A stretch of DNA of 64,000 nt, from the NCBI GenBank assembly GCA_016713525.1, contig JADJOZ010000007.1, positions 1-64,000 on the forward strand. Direction: 5' to 3'. A program made the translations under genes and the position numbers. The DNA comes from Bacteroidota bacterium (lineage in GTDB: Bacteria > Bacteroidota > Bacteroidia > AKYH767-A > OLB10). Shown piece after piece: positions 50,034 through 59,283 of the stretch. Each line of letters opens with the position of its first letter. Positions within the stretch are counted from its first letter, which is position 1. Under the pieces are notes generated by a model. It saw only the letters and a program-made list of their open reading frames with translations. It did no database searches and was not told where the DNA came from.

Positions 50034-50279
50034 TTATTTAACTTCTTCATAATCAACATATTCGCCACCTTGACCTGTGTTTCCGGACTTAGGATTTTGC
50101 TTTTGTTGAACAGAAATATGACCTTCAGGAACTTCTTGTTGCGCCTGACCGGGGTACCGCTTTTTCATTTCGTTTTCCATTTTCTGATTCAGGTTATTGA
50201 AAGTGGAAACAACGAATAATCTAGCGAACATTCGCAGCGCAAAAAAAATCAGAACAAGAACAATCAGAAATTTAAGCAT
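50034..50279 (-). CDS. DUF4834 small membrane protein
   Basis: An 81-residue protein with one N-terminal membrane helix (LKFLIVLVLIFFALRMFARLFVV), a short charged helix (NLNQKMENEMKKRYPG) and a disordered Gly/Gln-rich tail ending YVDYEEVK. This matches DUF4834, a small family of this phylum with no known role. It lies 27 bases after carB and 91 before YfhO, so it is probably in the same transcript. Confidence 0.8.
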   Translation of the reverse strand: MLKFLIVLVLIFFALRMFARLFVVSTFNNLNQKMENEMKKRYPGQAQQEVPEGHISVQQKQNPKSGNTGQGGEYVDYEEVK

Positions 50280-50306
50280 GACCGAAAGTTAAAAATTAAT
50301 AAATAA

Positions 50307-53156
50307 TTATTTACTGAGGTACATAGATTTCTCCTTGTACAAATGTCTGAAATAAGGATCTTCCAACGAATCGATAAACCGGATTGCTTCACCGGTTGAT
50401 TTCATTTCAGGACCCAGTTCTTTATTCACATTCGGGAACTTATCGAATGAGAACACAGGTTCTTTTATAGCATAACCAAATTTCCTGGGTTCAATTTTAA
50501 AATCAGAAAGTTTGTGAGTACCCAACATAACTTTGGTGGCAATATTAATGTATGGAACCAGATGAGCTTTAGCGATAAAAGGAACAGTACGCGACGCTCT
50601 TGGATTTGCTTCAATCACATACACTTTTTCTTTTTTAATCGCATATTGGATATTCAGTAAACCGCGAATATTCAGTGCCAGTGCAATTTTTTGAGCATAT
50701 TCACGCATCTGATCCAATACATGTTCAGAAAGATTGAATGGTGGCAATACCGCAAATGAATCACCAGAATGAATTCCTGCAGGTTCAATGTGTTCCATGA
50801 GACCAATAAACTGAATATTTTCGCCATCACAAATTACATCTGCTTCTGCTTCTTCAGCTCTGTCGAGGAAGTGATCTATCAGTACTCTGTTTCCGGGCAA
50901 ATTTTTGAGCAGTTTAATAACAGCATTTTCAAGTTCTTCATCATTAATAACAATACTCATTCCCTGTCCGCCTAACACATACGAAGGCCTTACCAACACC
51001 GGATAGCCGACCTGATTGGCAACCACAAGTGCCTCTTCAGCAGATTCAGCAACACCATACAATGGGTATGGAATATCGAGATTTTTCAGAAGGTCACTGA
51101 ATCTTCCGCGGTCTTCAGCGAGATCCATATTTTCGAAGGAAGTACCAATAATTTTAATTCCTTTTTCGTGCAGTCTTTCAGATAATTTCAAAGCAGTTTG
51201 TCCACCCAGCTGCACAATTACACCTTCCGGTTTTTCGAACTCTATCAATTCATAGATATGTTCCCAGAAAACAGGTTCGAAATAAAGCTTATCGGCAATA
51301 TCAAAATCGGTTGAAACCGTTTCGGGGTTACAATTCACCATGATAGCTTCAAACCCTGCTTCTTTAGCAGCAAGTACTCCATGCACACATGCATAATCAA
51401 ACTCAATCCCCTGTCCTATTCTGTTTGGTCCTGAACCAAGCACAATAATTTTCTTTTTATCACTACGAACAGATTCATTACTGATTATCGTTTTGCCATC
51501 GGCAGCAGTGTAACCATTTTCAAATGTAGAATAAAAATATGGGGTTTTGGAAGGGAATTCAGCTGCGCATGTATCGACTGTTTTATAGACTCTGTTAATG
51601 CCAAGTTCTTTTCGTCGGGCATAAACTTCATCTTCGGTTACATTACTCAGGACATACGCAATTTGATTATCTGAGTAACCTTTTTGTTTCAATTCCAGGA
51701 AAAAATCGGCAGGCAGATTTTGCAGATTGTATCTCTTCAGTTCCTGCTCCATCAGTACTAACTGTTGAATCTCATGCAAGAACCATTTATCAATTTTTGT
51801 AAGGTTAAAAATAGATTGAATTGGCACACCTAACTTGAGTGCTTCCTTAACATGAAAAAGGCGATCCCACGAAGCATGTTCCAGATTATAAACAATATCA
51901 TCGAGTTTGGTTGATCCGGTTCCATCAGCACCCAGGCCCGATTTATTTATTTCAAGCGACTGACATGCTTTTTGCAGGGCTTCAATAAAGCTGCGGCCAA
52001 TTCCCATTGCTTCACCAACAGATTTCATTTGTAAGCCAAGTGTACGATCGGCAACGGTTAATTTATCAAAATTCCAGCGAGGTATTTTTACAATTACGTA
52101 ATCGAGTGTTGGTTCAAAGAAAGCAGATGTTGAACCGGTGACCTGATTCTGCAACTCATCTAAATTGTAACCAATTGCCATTTTTGCAGCAATTTTAGCA
52201 ATCGGATATCCGGTAGCCTTCGATGCCAAAGCAGATGAACGGGAAACACGGGGATTAATCTCAACAGCAATTATGCTTTCATCTTCGGGATTAACTGCAA
52301 ACTGTACATTACAACCGCCGGCAAATTCACCAATAGCCCGCATCATTTTGATTGCCAGGTTACGCATGTGCTGGAACGTTTTATCGCTCAGAGTCATTGC
52401 AGGAGCAATAGTTATGGAATCGCCGGTATGAATTCCCATCGGATCAAAATTCTCGATCGAACAAATGATAATTACATTGTCTTTGTTATCCCGAAGCAAT
52501 TCCAGTTCATATTCTTTCCATCCAAAAACAGCTTTCTCAATCAGAACTTCATGGATGGGCGATGCTTGCAGACCACGCATCAGTTTATCTTCAAATTCTT
52601 CTTTTTTAAAGACAAATCCTGCACCGGTTCCACCGAGTGTGTACGAAGGCCGTATGACCAATGGATAACCCAGATTTTGAGCAATTTCTTTACCTTCGAG
52701 AAAGGAATTGGCAACTTTGGAAGGAGCAACACCAACACCAATATCAATCATTAGCTGACGAAAAGCTTCTCTGTTTTCAGTGGTTTCAATAGCTTCAATA
52801 TTGACTCCGATAATACGGACTCCATATTTTTTCCAAATTCCCATTTCATCAGCTTCTTTGCACAAATTCAATGCTGTTTGGCCTCCCATGGTTGGAAGAA
52901 CAGCATCAATTTTCCTTTCTTCCAGAATCTGAATCAATGATTCGGTATTCAAGGGCAGCAGATAAATATTATCTGCTGTCACCCTATCTGTCATGATAGT
53001 TGCGGGATTGGAATTTATAAGTGATACTTCAATTCCTTCTTCTTTCAAAGAGCGGGCGGCCTGAGAACCGCTGTAATCGAATTCACAAGCTTGTCCGATA
53101 ATAATTGGACCGCTTCCGATAATTAAAACTGACTTAATGGATGAATCTTCCGGCAT
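50307..53156 (-). CDS. carB: carbamoyl-phosphate synthase large subunit
   Basis: CarB makes carbamoyl phosphate from bicarbonate, ammonia and two ATP for pyrimidine and arginine synthesis. The 949-residue product has two ATP-grasp halves: VLIIGSGPIIIGQACEFDYSG, SNPATIMTD, LPTMGGQTALNL, VIRPSYTLGGTGAGF and EINPRVSRSSALASKATGYPIA, then KKIIVLGSGPNRIGQGIEFDY, VLVRPSYVLGGQGMSI and EANPRASRTVPFIAK. I chose the ATG at 53156 (MPEDSSIKSVLIIG) over an in-frame start at 53249, because the extra 31 residues are unlike the family. The C-terminal allosteric domain is short or absent, as expected for homologues of this length. carA is not in the window. Confidence 0.96.
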   Translation of the reverse strand: MPEDSSIKSVLIIGSGPIIIGQACEFDYSGSQAARSLKEEGIEVSLINSNPATIMTDRVTADNIYLLPLNTESLIQILEERKIDAVLPTMGGQTALNLCKEADEMGIWKKYGVRIIGVNIEAIETTENREAFRQLMIDIGVGVAPSKVANSFLEGKEIAQNLGYPLVIRPSYTLGGTGAGFVFKKEEFEDKLMRGLQASPIHEVLIEKAVFGWKEYELELLRDNKDNVIIICSIENFDPMGIHTGDSITIAPAMTLSDKTFQHMRNLAIKMMRAIGEFAGGCNVQFAVNPEDESIIAVEINPRVSRSSALASKATGYPIAKIAAKMAIGYNLDELQNQVTGSTSAFFEPTLDYVIVKIPRWNFDKLTVADRTLGLQMKSVGEAMGIGRSFIEALQKACQSLEINKSGLGADGTGSTKLDDIVYNLEHASWDRLFHVKEALKLGVPIQSIFNLTKIDKWFLHEIQQLVLMEQELKRYNLQNLPADFFLELKQKGYSDNQIAYVLSNVTEDEVYARRKELGINRVYKTVDTCAAEFPSKTPYFYSTFENGYTAADGKTIISNESVRSDKKKIIVLGSGPNRIGQGIEFDYACVHGVLAAKEAGFEAIMVNCNPETVSTDFDIADKLYFEPVFWEHIYELIEFEKPEGVIVQLGGQTALKLSERLHEKGIKIIGTSFENMDLAEDRGRFSDLLKNLDIPYPLYGVAESAEEALVVANQVGYPVLVRPSYVLGGQGMSIVINDEELENAVIKLLKNLPGNRVLIDHFLDRAEEAEADVICDGENIQFIGLMEHIEPAGIHSGDSFAVLPPFNLSEHVLDQMREYAQKIALALNIRGLLNIQYAIKKEKVYVIEANPRASRTVPFIAKAHLVPYINIATKVMLGTHKLSDFKIEPRKFGYAIKEPVFSFDKFPNVNKELGPEMKSTGEAIRFIDSLEDPYFRHLYKEKSMYLSK

Positions 53157-53237
53157 TGCAAGGTGCTGATTTAAGTGAAAATTCCGGCCTGGGATGGCTG
53201 TCTTTCGACCAGGGTCATCCAGCCCCGGAAACGGCTG

Positions 53238-53245
53238 CAAAGCTA
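53238..53245 (-). promoter_or_regulatory. -7 element before carB
   Basis: On the minus strand TAGCTTTG fits TAnnTTTG, 81 bases before the chosen carB start. It lies within the longer alternative frame, which supports the downstream ATG. Confidence 0.45.
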
Positions 53246-53444
53246 CCAATAATAAACCGATTACTTTAATATTGTTAGTAAATATGCCATAATTACAAAT
53301 TGCTGATAATCAACATTCTGAATATGCAAAATAAAATGATTTGAAATTCATGATAAAACGGACAGCGACTCATTGAAAATGGGCATGATCTGAAATAAAA
53401 CCTTCTGTTACTATCTCATAAACGGAAATGCTGATTCTTTAGGA

Positions 53445-53452
53445 TAGCTTTG
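53445..53452 (+). promoter_or_regulatory. -7 element before the hydrolase
   Basis: TAGCTTTG fits TAnnTTTG, 22 bases before the TTG proposed as start at 53475. Confidence 0.4.
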
Positions 53453-53474
53453 CAGGTAAAATACACCTTGAAAA

Positions 53475-54297
53475 TTGAGTCACTTCAGCCTGCATTTAAC
53501 TGATATCCACTGGAACTGTCAAAGGTTTGGAACCGGTACTAAACTGCTGATAGCTTTTCATGGCTTCAATCGTACGTCGGATGATTTTCACGTTTGAAAA
53601 GCATTTAAGAGATTCTTATACCATAGTTGCTGTTGATCTCATATTTCATGGCAAAACTCTTCTGGCAGACAGTTTTTCAACTAAAGGACTTTTTACAATG
53701 GATAATTTAGAAGAATTGATTCGAGCAATTCTTAAAAATGAAAATAAAGAGCAATTTTCGGTAATGGGCTACAGTTTTGGAGGCAGGCTGGCGATGAATT
53801 GCATCCTTCTATTTCCGGATAAGGTAGATAGCCTGATACTGATTGCATCCGATGCATTAAGATGGAATCCGGGCTATTATTTTGCTACCAAAAGCTTAAT
53901 TGGAAAGACCATTTTCCGGCTGATGACCAATAATCCGGACTTTGTGGTTTCCATTCTTGGTTTCTTAAGCGCGATCAGTTTAATACATCCAAAAGCTTTT
54001 GAATTTTATAAGAACCAGCTATCTTTTCAACCTGTGCGACAAAAAATTTATGATGTGTGGATGGCGCACAGGAATATGGTTCCTGATATTTCATTGATGC
54101 AGAAAAATATAAATAAGTTCCATATTCAAGTACTGCTGATTTTTGGTGCACATGACAGAATTATCCCGGCAAGGGCGGGAAAGAAACTTATCAGAAGTTT
54201 AAAGAAAAATGCACGGGAAGTTATCATAGATGCAGGGCATCGTGTTATTGAAAAAAGCCAAGCTATCAGTGAAGAAATATGGAATCATTTAAAATGA
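53475..54297 (+). CDS. alpha/beta-hydrolase, one frameshift
   Basis: About 273 residues. From a TTG at 53475 the DNA reads DIHWNCQRFGTGTKLLIAFHGFNRTSDDFHV, the first strands and oxyanion-hole HGF of an alpha/beta-hydrolase. A frame change near 53593 leads into FEKHLRDSYTIVAVDLIFHG. Then come the nucleophile elbow VMGYSFGGRLAMN (Ser), LLIFGAHDRIIPA (Asp) and DAGHRVIEK (His), so the triad is complete. Similar to small-molecule esterases or menaquinone-pathway-like hydrolases; the substrate is not predictable. The open frame alone would start at 53560 but would lack the oxyanion hole. Confidence 0.82.
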
Positions 54298-54300
54298 AAA

Positions 54301-54331
54301 CTGCCGGCAATACCAAATATATTGCCGGCAG
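54301..54331. terminator. bidirectional terminator
   Basis: CTGCCGGCAATA and TATTGCCGGCAG form a perfect 12-pair stem with a seven-base loop between convergent genes. A T-rich run follows on the plus strand, and on the minus strand the stem runs into the complement of the A-rich end of the hydrolase gene. Confidence 0.85.
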
Positions 54332-54337
54332 ATAATA

Positions 54338-56275
54338 TCATTTTTTATTTTTATAATCGGATAAGTTTTTGGTGGCTGCAATTTTATTATCAGAGAATAT
54401 AGTAATCAAATAGGAACCAGCCTGTAGTCGGTCGAGGGGCATGGTAAAAGTGCTGTTACTGAATAATGGGTTAACAATTTGTGCCACTGTTCTGCCTGCA
54501 AGATCTGTTATAACAAGAGAAGTAATTTCAAGTTCTGATCCGGTCTTTATAGTGATCTGATCACCTGCAGGATTAGGATAGAACATAAAATCGTTGGCTT
54601 CAAGTTCATCTAAACCAACACCTGTACAGTTGATTTGAGATGTGATCGTTTTTACGCAAACACCATTGTCAATCAAGAATTCCAGGTTCACAAATCCGGT
54701 ACTACCAACACACGAAAATGTATCGCCAGCAACGGGTGCTCCACCATTGACAATATGAGAAACCGTATAGGTAACTAAACCGGTCATCGGACAACCAGTC
54801 ATGTCCAACACTGCCTGATTAGTGCCAACATTAACAATCGCACAGGAAGAAACATCCTGAAACACGCTATTTATGATTGCATTGGATGTATCATCAGTAC
54901 ATTGTGTAGGGAAGACCTGAATACTGAAGTGTACAATTTCAGATGTTGGAGCAAGGGAGAAGAATATTGTAAAATTGAGAGTTCCGATTAGTGGAGTACC
55001 GGGATCAGGAACAAACTGATTGGGAAAACCGGCAGCGACTAAATCGGGAACAGATTGAGCACCTACCTGGTTAAAAAACTCATCATAAAATACTGCATTA
55101 AATCCTATACGGGTTGAAGGATCGTTTGTAAAATCAACAGGCACAGCATATACTACAGAATCGAAGGCACAAATAGAATCGGCGGATGCAAATGTAAGCG
55201 GTCCGGTAATAACTGCACAATTAATGGCTACGGGGCCGTCCCATCTGAACATGGGTGCATTTAATTCATTGGACCCTGTCCAGCCAATTTCTGCTGCAAT
55301 AAATTCTATATCTGAATGGATTAAATTATCGGCAGAATACCAGGTATCGCCATCATCCAAAGTAAATGCAGTACCACCTCCGGCTTGTGGTGAAGAAAGA
55401 AAATATGTTGAGGCCGTTCCGGGAACAAATGTTAAGACCTTTGTTAAAATATTAGCAGTATTTGTTGCAACCAAACTCCAGGTGGCACCGCCATCTGTGG
55501 TACGAATAACATCGGAAAGTGCCGGACCAGGGCTTCCATTACTTGCAATACCATTTAATGCATCTTTGAAAGCAATATCGCCAATATATGAACCTGTATA
55601 TGGTGTTGATGCAACAGTCCAGTTCAAACCACGATCAATGGTTTTATAAATACGCCCCAAATTAGTTCCGAACCAAAGCGTACTATCACCATGCGCAGTA
55701 TAAACACTGGTAATTCCAAATTCACCTGATAGTTGCGGAGCAATATTTGCCTGCGGAGTTCTTTCCCAGTCATTACCACCATCCGAAGTAGTATATATTT
55801 CAAAGTATCCGGCATTCGGATCTCCCATGCAAATGCCATTGTTGGCATCAAAAAAGTAAACAATATTAGGGAAACCTGCTGGAGCAGCAAAAACTGCTGA
55901 ATCCTGACTTTGCCAATTCACACCACCATCAATAGTTTTCATAATTTTTCCCCCACCACCAGTAGCATAGAACATAACAGCCCAGGCAGTGTCTGCATTC
56001 AGTCCAAAAATTCCGGATGGACATAATCCGGCAGCATTATTTATGGGTCCTGCAATCCATAAATTACCCCCATCGATTGTCTTAGTGAACTCTTGAACGG
56101 GAGCCAATTGATTTGTTGGGTCGGCAGCTATTGCCCAAACAACACTGGTATCGACAGCATCAATAAACTGAGCAAAGCGGTTTGCTGATAAATTAGAAGG
56201 TTGCGCGACCCATTGAGCCGTAGAAGCAAACGAGATGACACTTAGGATTGCTACAAGTAGTATATTTTTTTTCAT
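54338..56275 (-). CDS. BNR/YCF48-like beta-propeller protein with T9SS type A sorting domain
   Basis: The intact 645-residue secreted protein has a signal peptide (ILLVAILSVISFASTAQ), then repeated KTIDGGxxW, TTSDGGNDWER, KTIDRGLNWT, RTTDGGATWS and TLDDGDTWYS motifs, which mark the Asp-box-like strands of a YCF48/sialidase-like propeller. A central beta domain with cysteines follows (about 355-560). It ends in the sorting domain FMFYPNPAGDQITIK, LVITDLAGRTVAQI and GSYLITIFSDNKIAATK. Exported by the T9SS; no catalytic residues of sialidases can be claimed, and the role is unknown. Confidence 0.9.
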   Translation of the reverse strand: MKKNILLVAILSVISFASTAQWVAQPSNLSANRFAQFIDAVDTSVVWAIAADPTNQLAPVQEFTKTIDGGNLWIAGPINNAAGLCPSGIFGLNADTAWAVMFYATGGGGKIMKTIDGGVNWQSQDSAVFAAPAGFPNIVYFFDANNGICMGDPNAGYFEIYTTSDGGNDWERTPQANIAPQLSGEFGITSVYTAHGDSTLWFGTNLGRIYKTIDRGLNWTVASTPYTGSYIGDIAFKDALNGIASNGSPGPALSDVIRTTDGGATWSLVATNTANILTKVLTFVPGTASTYFLSSPQAGGGTAFTLDDGDTWYSADNLIHSDIEFIAAEIGWTGSNELNAPMFRWDGPVAINCAVITGPLTFASADSICAFDSVVYAVPVDFTNDPSTRIGFNAVFYDEFFNQVGAQSVPDLVAAGFPNQFVPDPGTPLIGTLNFTIFFSLAPTSEIVHFSIQVFPTQCTDDTSNAIINSVFQDVSSCAIVNVGTNQAVLDMTGCPMTGLVTYTVSHIVNGGAPVAGDTFSCVGSTGFVNLEFLIDNGVCVKTITSQINCTGVGLDELEANDFMFYPNPAGDQITIKTGSELEITSLVITDLAGRTVAQIVNPLFSNSTFTMPLDRLQAGSYLITIFSDNKIAATKNLSDYKNKK

Positions 56276-56453
56276 GAATTAGATTTTATATGGTTTCGTA
56301 ATGGGTAGGTAAATGTAGCAGAAAAAATGGAATTTGCAAACCCTGGTCAAAAACATTCTAAAAGAATAAAAATCGAATCCGAATCAACTATCAAAATAAT
56401 TTTACTACTACTGAAATTCAATTACTTACGAAACATTATTTAACCTATAAAGT

Positions 56454-56481
56454 AAAAAAAAAGCCACCCATAGGGTAGCTT
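56454..56481 (-). terminator. Rho-independent terminator of rpmH
   Basis: On the minus strand AAGCTACCC and GGGTGGCTT pair (one T-G) around a three-base loop and run into T9, 23 bases after the rpmH stop. Confidence 0.85.
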
Positions 56482-56503
56482 ATATTAGTGAGATGGATTA
56501 CAA

Positions 56504-56668
56504 TTAAGAATTTCTTCTCAATGAACCTTCATCAGATACGGTTAATTTGTGACGACCTTTAGCTCTTCTAGCGGCTAATACACGGCGACCATTGGCACTT
56601 GACATTCTTTGACGGAATCCGTGCTTATTTTTTCTTTTCCTTACGGAAGGCTGATACGTTCTTTGCAT
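56504..56668 (-). CDS. rpmH: 50S ribosomal protein L34
   Basis: A short gene of 54 codons read on the minus strand: MQRTYQPSVRKRKNKHGF, RQRMSSANGRRVLAARRAK and GRHKLTVSDEG. The KRKNKHGFRxRM and GRRVLxxRRxKGRxKL motifs are diagnostic of L34, a small basic protein of the large subunit. It has its own promoter (TATTTTTG on the minus strand) and terminator. It is not next to dnaA or rnpA here. Confidence 0.96.
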   Translation of the reverse strand: MQRTYQPSVRKRKNKHGFRQRMSSANGRRVLAARRAKGRHKLTVSDEGSLRRNS

Positions 56669-56691
56669 AACAATTCTCTTATACGGGAGTG

Positions 56692-56699
56692 CAAAAATA
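56692..56699 (-). promoter_or_regulatory. rpmH promoter
   Basis: On the minus strand TATTTTTG fits TAnnTTTG, with TTTG 17 bases further upstream (56717-56720) as the -33 box. It is the best complete promoter in the window. Confidence 0.6.
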
Positions 56700-56756
56700 C
56701 TGAAATAATTGAATCACAAAAGGAAATTTTCTAATTTTATTTAATACTACTGATAA

Positions 56757-57386
56757 TCAAATGATTAGAAACACAATTTTTTTTGTCATGAAAAAATCCT
56801 CATTAAAATAGTTCGAAACAGGCAATATTTCAGTGAGTCCTTTGAATGGTTGAAGTTCTTCATCGAGATCACCACCTTTCAGACAAATAATCCCATTTGG
56901 CATAGCATGTTGTTGTTTTCTGGCTATTTTCAATCTGCTCCATTTATAAAGGTCATGTAAAGGTGCTGTAGCCCGGGAGACTACGTAATCGAATTGACCA
57001 GTGATATTTTCTGCCCGGTCGCATACAGCCTTTGCATTGGGTAGTTCCAGACGTTGTATGATATCTTCAACAACCTTAATTTTTTTTCCAATTGAATCTA
57101 TTAATGTAAAAGTTGTTTCCGGAAATAATATGGCCAGTGGAATACCCGGAAAACCACCACCGGTGCCGATATCTAAAACTTGTGCTCCGGGTTTAAAACT
57201 AATGAATTTTGCTATGGCCAGGGAATGCAACAAATGCCTTTCATACAGATGGCTGATATCGTTTCTGGAAATCAGATTAACCTTTGCATTCCACTCCTCA
57301 TAAAGTGGACCAAGATTAATTAATTGCTGCCTGGCTATAGGGGTCAGGTTCGGGAAATACTTATCGATTAACGTAATATCATTCAT
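56757..57386 (-). CDS. rsmG: 16S rRNA (guanine527-N7)-methyltransferase
   Basis: RsmG methylates G527 in the 530 loop of 16S rRNA. The 209-residue protein opens LIDKYFPNLTPIARQQL, with WNAKVNLISRNDISHLYERHLLHSLAIAKF, the AdoMet loop VLDIGTGGGFPGIPLAILFPE, LIDSIGKKIKVVEDI and YVVSRATAPL. The start is secure because homologues begin just before KYFPNL. A hairpin with a T-rich tail ends directly at its ATG, so expression probably depends on read-through from the sigma-factor gene upstream. Confidence 0.94.
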   Translation of the reverse strand: MNDITLIDKYFPNLTPIARQQLINLGPLYEEWNAKVNLISRNDISHLYERHLLHSLAIAKFISFKPGAQVLDIGTGGGFPGIPLAILFPETTFTLIDSIGKKIKVVEDIIQRLELPNAKAVCDRAENITGQFDYVVSRATAPLHDLYKWSRLKIARKQQHAMPNGIICLKGGDLDEELQPFKGLTEILPVSNYFNEDFFMTKKIVFLII

Positions 57387-57415
57387 AAAAAGAAACTGCC
57401 CTTCAGAGGGCAGTT
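57387..57415 (-). terminator. terminator or attenuator directly before rsmG
   Basis: On the minus strand AACTGCCCT-CTGA-AGGGCAGTT forms a perfect nine-pair stem with a tetraloop, followed by TTTCTTTTT-like tract that runs into the rsmG ATG. It lies just after the sigma-factor stop. Confidence 0.75.
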
Positions 57416-57420
57416 ATTCA

Positions 57421-58074
57421 TTACAATTTGTGTTCAGAATTTTTCATTATTTGATAAAGAAACTCTCTAGCCCGGAAGAGTTGTGCTTTCACGGTTCCGA
57501 GAGGTAATTGTAGTTCATCAGCAATTTCTTCGTAAGAGCGTTCCTGAAAATACCTGAGTTCCACTAATTTTTTATAGCGGGGTTTCAGTCTTTCCACAAC
57601 ATCGCGCATCATCATCACCTTTTGCTTCTTCATCATATTCTCTTCAGGATCCGGCTGATTCGATTTGATATCAATGGTTAATTCACCACCATCATCTGTT
57701 TCAAGACCTTTATCAATAGAGAATGTTTGCTTTCTTTTCTTACGGATAAAATCGATGCAATTGTTTGTAGCGATTTTGAAAAGCCAGGTACTGAAAGCGT
57801 AATCAGGAGTATATTGCTTTATATTTTTGAAAGCTTTTCCAAAAGCCTCAATGGTAAGATCATCGGCATCATCCCGGTTGTTCACCATTTTCAGCAACAT
57901 AAAGTATATTGAATCTTTATAACGGGACATCAGTTCGGCATAAGCCTTCTGGTCACCGCTATCGATGGCATTGCGAACCAACTGATAATCTTTGAGCGCT
58001 TTATCGCTCAGATTCGGATTTATCTTTGAAGGAACCGATTCATCACTGGTAGTAGTATCCTGATTTATTTCCAT
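57421..58074 (-). CDS. ECF-like RNA polymerase sigma factor
   Basis: A 217-residue sigma-70 family factor with regions 2 and 4 only. Region 2: AYAELMSRYKDSIYFMLLKMVNN, DADDLTIEAFGKAFKNIKQY and FSTWLFKIATNNCIDFIRKKRK. An acidic linker follows (DDGGELTIDIKSNQPDPEENMM), then region 4: LKPRYKKLVELRYFQERSYEEIADELQLPLGTVKAQLFRAREFL. No anti-sigma factor is adjacent. Its start overlaps the upstream membrane glycosyltransferase by 10 bases. The regulon is unknown. Confidence 0.92.
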   Translation of the reverse strand: MEINQDTTTSDESVPSKINPNLSDKALKDYQLVRNAIDSGDQKAYAELMSRYKDSIYFMLLKMVNNRDDADDLTIEAFGKAFKNIKQYTPDYAFSTWLFKIATNNCIDFIRKKRKQTFSIDKGLETDDGGELTIDIKSNQPDPEENMMKKQKVMMMRDVVERLKPRYKKLVELRYFQERSYEEIADELQLPLGTVKAQLFRAREFLYQIMKNSEHKL

Positions 58075-59183
58075 GTTTTATCTTTAATCAAAAGGTTGGC
58101 GACCGCAAGGGCCGGATATATAAGTACAATCGCAAGATCGAATAACGGAATCATCCAAATGATATCCATCTCTCCCAGCCTCTTCATACAATTGCCAAAA
58201 ATAATCAATTGTACGAACAAACGCAGCAACCAGGCACCAAGTATGACTTCCCACTGATAACCAGTTACTAAGAGTAAAATTAGTGCAGCATAAAACACAA
58301 ACATGGAGAAAAAGAACGTGCCAATCATGAATTTATGTCCCGGTTTATACAATTTCCCGGTGCTCATGTGTCTTTTTTTCTGACTAAACCATCCCAACCA
58401 GCTGTTTCTGGGTTCAGAAACTGTGAAAGATGACGGATGTAATTCAATCCGGGTGTTTTTTGAAGTGGCTGTTTCATTAATGAATAAATCATCGTCACCC
58501 GACATCACATGGTTATGACTTGCAAAACCTTTATTTTTAAAAAAAAGTTCTTTTCGGTAGGAAAGATTCCTACCAACACCCATGTATGGGTTTCCGCCCA
58601 AAGCACTTGATAAATACTGAACAGCATTGAAAACGGTGTCCATTCGAACCCATTTGTTCAAAAAGCCCGATACTTTCCGGTAGGCACCATAACCAATAAC
58701 GATATCAACACCTTGTTCATAACGCGACACCATATAAGATATCCATTCATCAGAGGCGGGTTTACAATCTGCATCCGTCATCAATAAATGATCATATTTT
58801 GCAGCTTTAATTCCCAATGAAAGGGCAAATTTTTTGCCATGGCGATATTTCTCCTGTTCATTGATGGTCACCACTTTAAGGTGAGGGTACAAAGGTTGAA
58901 TTTCTTCAAGATAATTGCTGCTCTCATCCCAGGAACAATCGTTTACAACAATTACTTGAAACTCGGGATATTTCTGATCCAGAACCGATTGCAGATTTTC
59001 TTTGAGATTCTTAAGTTCGTTTCTGGCGCAAATTATAACCGAAACCGGCAGCTTTTTTGCAGGTACAGAATTCACCCTGGCAAAAGCCAGTTTGCTAAAG
59101 CGAATTAAGAAATAATAGAGCTGCACTAAAAGCATCACTCCGCCCCCAATAATCCCCCAGGTTTGAATACTATACCAATCCAT
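58065..59183 (-). CDS. membrane-bound family 2 glycosyltransferase
   Basis: A 372-residue protein with an N-terminal membrane helix (IIGGGVMLLVQLYYFLI), a GT2 catalytic domain (VSVIICARNELKNLKENLQSVL, VVNDCSWDESS, LMTDADCKPAS, MSGDDDLFI, WFSQKKRHMSTGKLY as the acceptor-loop QxxRW variant) and three C-terminal membrane helices. This is the layout of processive or lipid-acceptor glycosyltransferases. Its product is unknown. The next gene, the sigma factor, overlaps its end. Confidence 0.9.
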   Translation of the reverse strand: MDWYSIQTWGIIGGGVMLLVQLYYFLIRFSKLAFARVNSVPAKKLPVSVIICARNELKNLKENLQSVLDQKYPEFQVIVVNDCSWDESSNYLEEIQPLYPHLKVVTINEQEKYRHGKKFALSLGIKAAKYDHLLMTDADCKPASDEWISYMVSRYEQGVDIVIGYGAYRKVSGFLNKWVRMDTVFNAVQYLSSALGGNPYMGVGRNLSYRKELFFKNKGFASHNHVMSGDDDLFINETATSKNTRIELHPSSFTVSEPRNSWLGWFSQKKRHMSTGKLYKPGHKFMIGTFFFSMFVFYAALILLLVTGYQWEVILGAWLLRLFVQLIIFGNCMKRLGEMDIIWMIPLFDLAIVLIYPALAVANLLIKDKTWK

Positions 59184-59206
59184 AATTCACAATTCAGGCA
59201 ATCACG

Positions 59207-59214
59207 CAAATCTA
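59207..59214 (-). promoter_or_regulatory. -7 element before the membrane glycosyltransferase
   Basis: On the minus strand TAGATTTG fits TAnnTTTG, 23 bases before the ATG at 59183. It would drive the glycosyltransferase-sigma pair. Confidence 0.45.
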
Positions 59215-59240
59215 TGAGGATAAGTAAGGGACATTATTTC

Positions 59241-59248
59241 TATCTTTG
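59241..59248 (+). promoter_or_regulatory. -7 element before tgt
   Basis: TATCTTTG fits TAnnTTTG, 35 bases before the proposed tgt ATG at 59284, and back-to-back with the promoter on the other strand. Confidence 0.5.
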
Positions 59249-59283
59249 ACAAGATATTAACACAAGCAGTTTAATAAACATTT

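Noticed and set aside
53157..53249. 31-residue N-terminal extension of CarB
   Set aside because: It is unlike the family and contains a likely -7 promoter box; the ATG at 53156 fits homologues.
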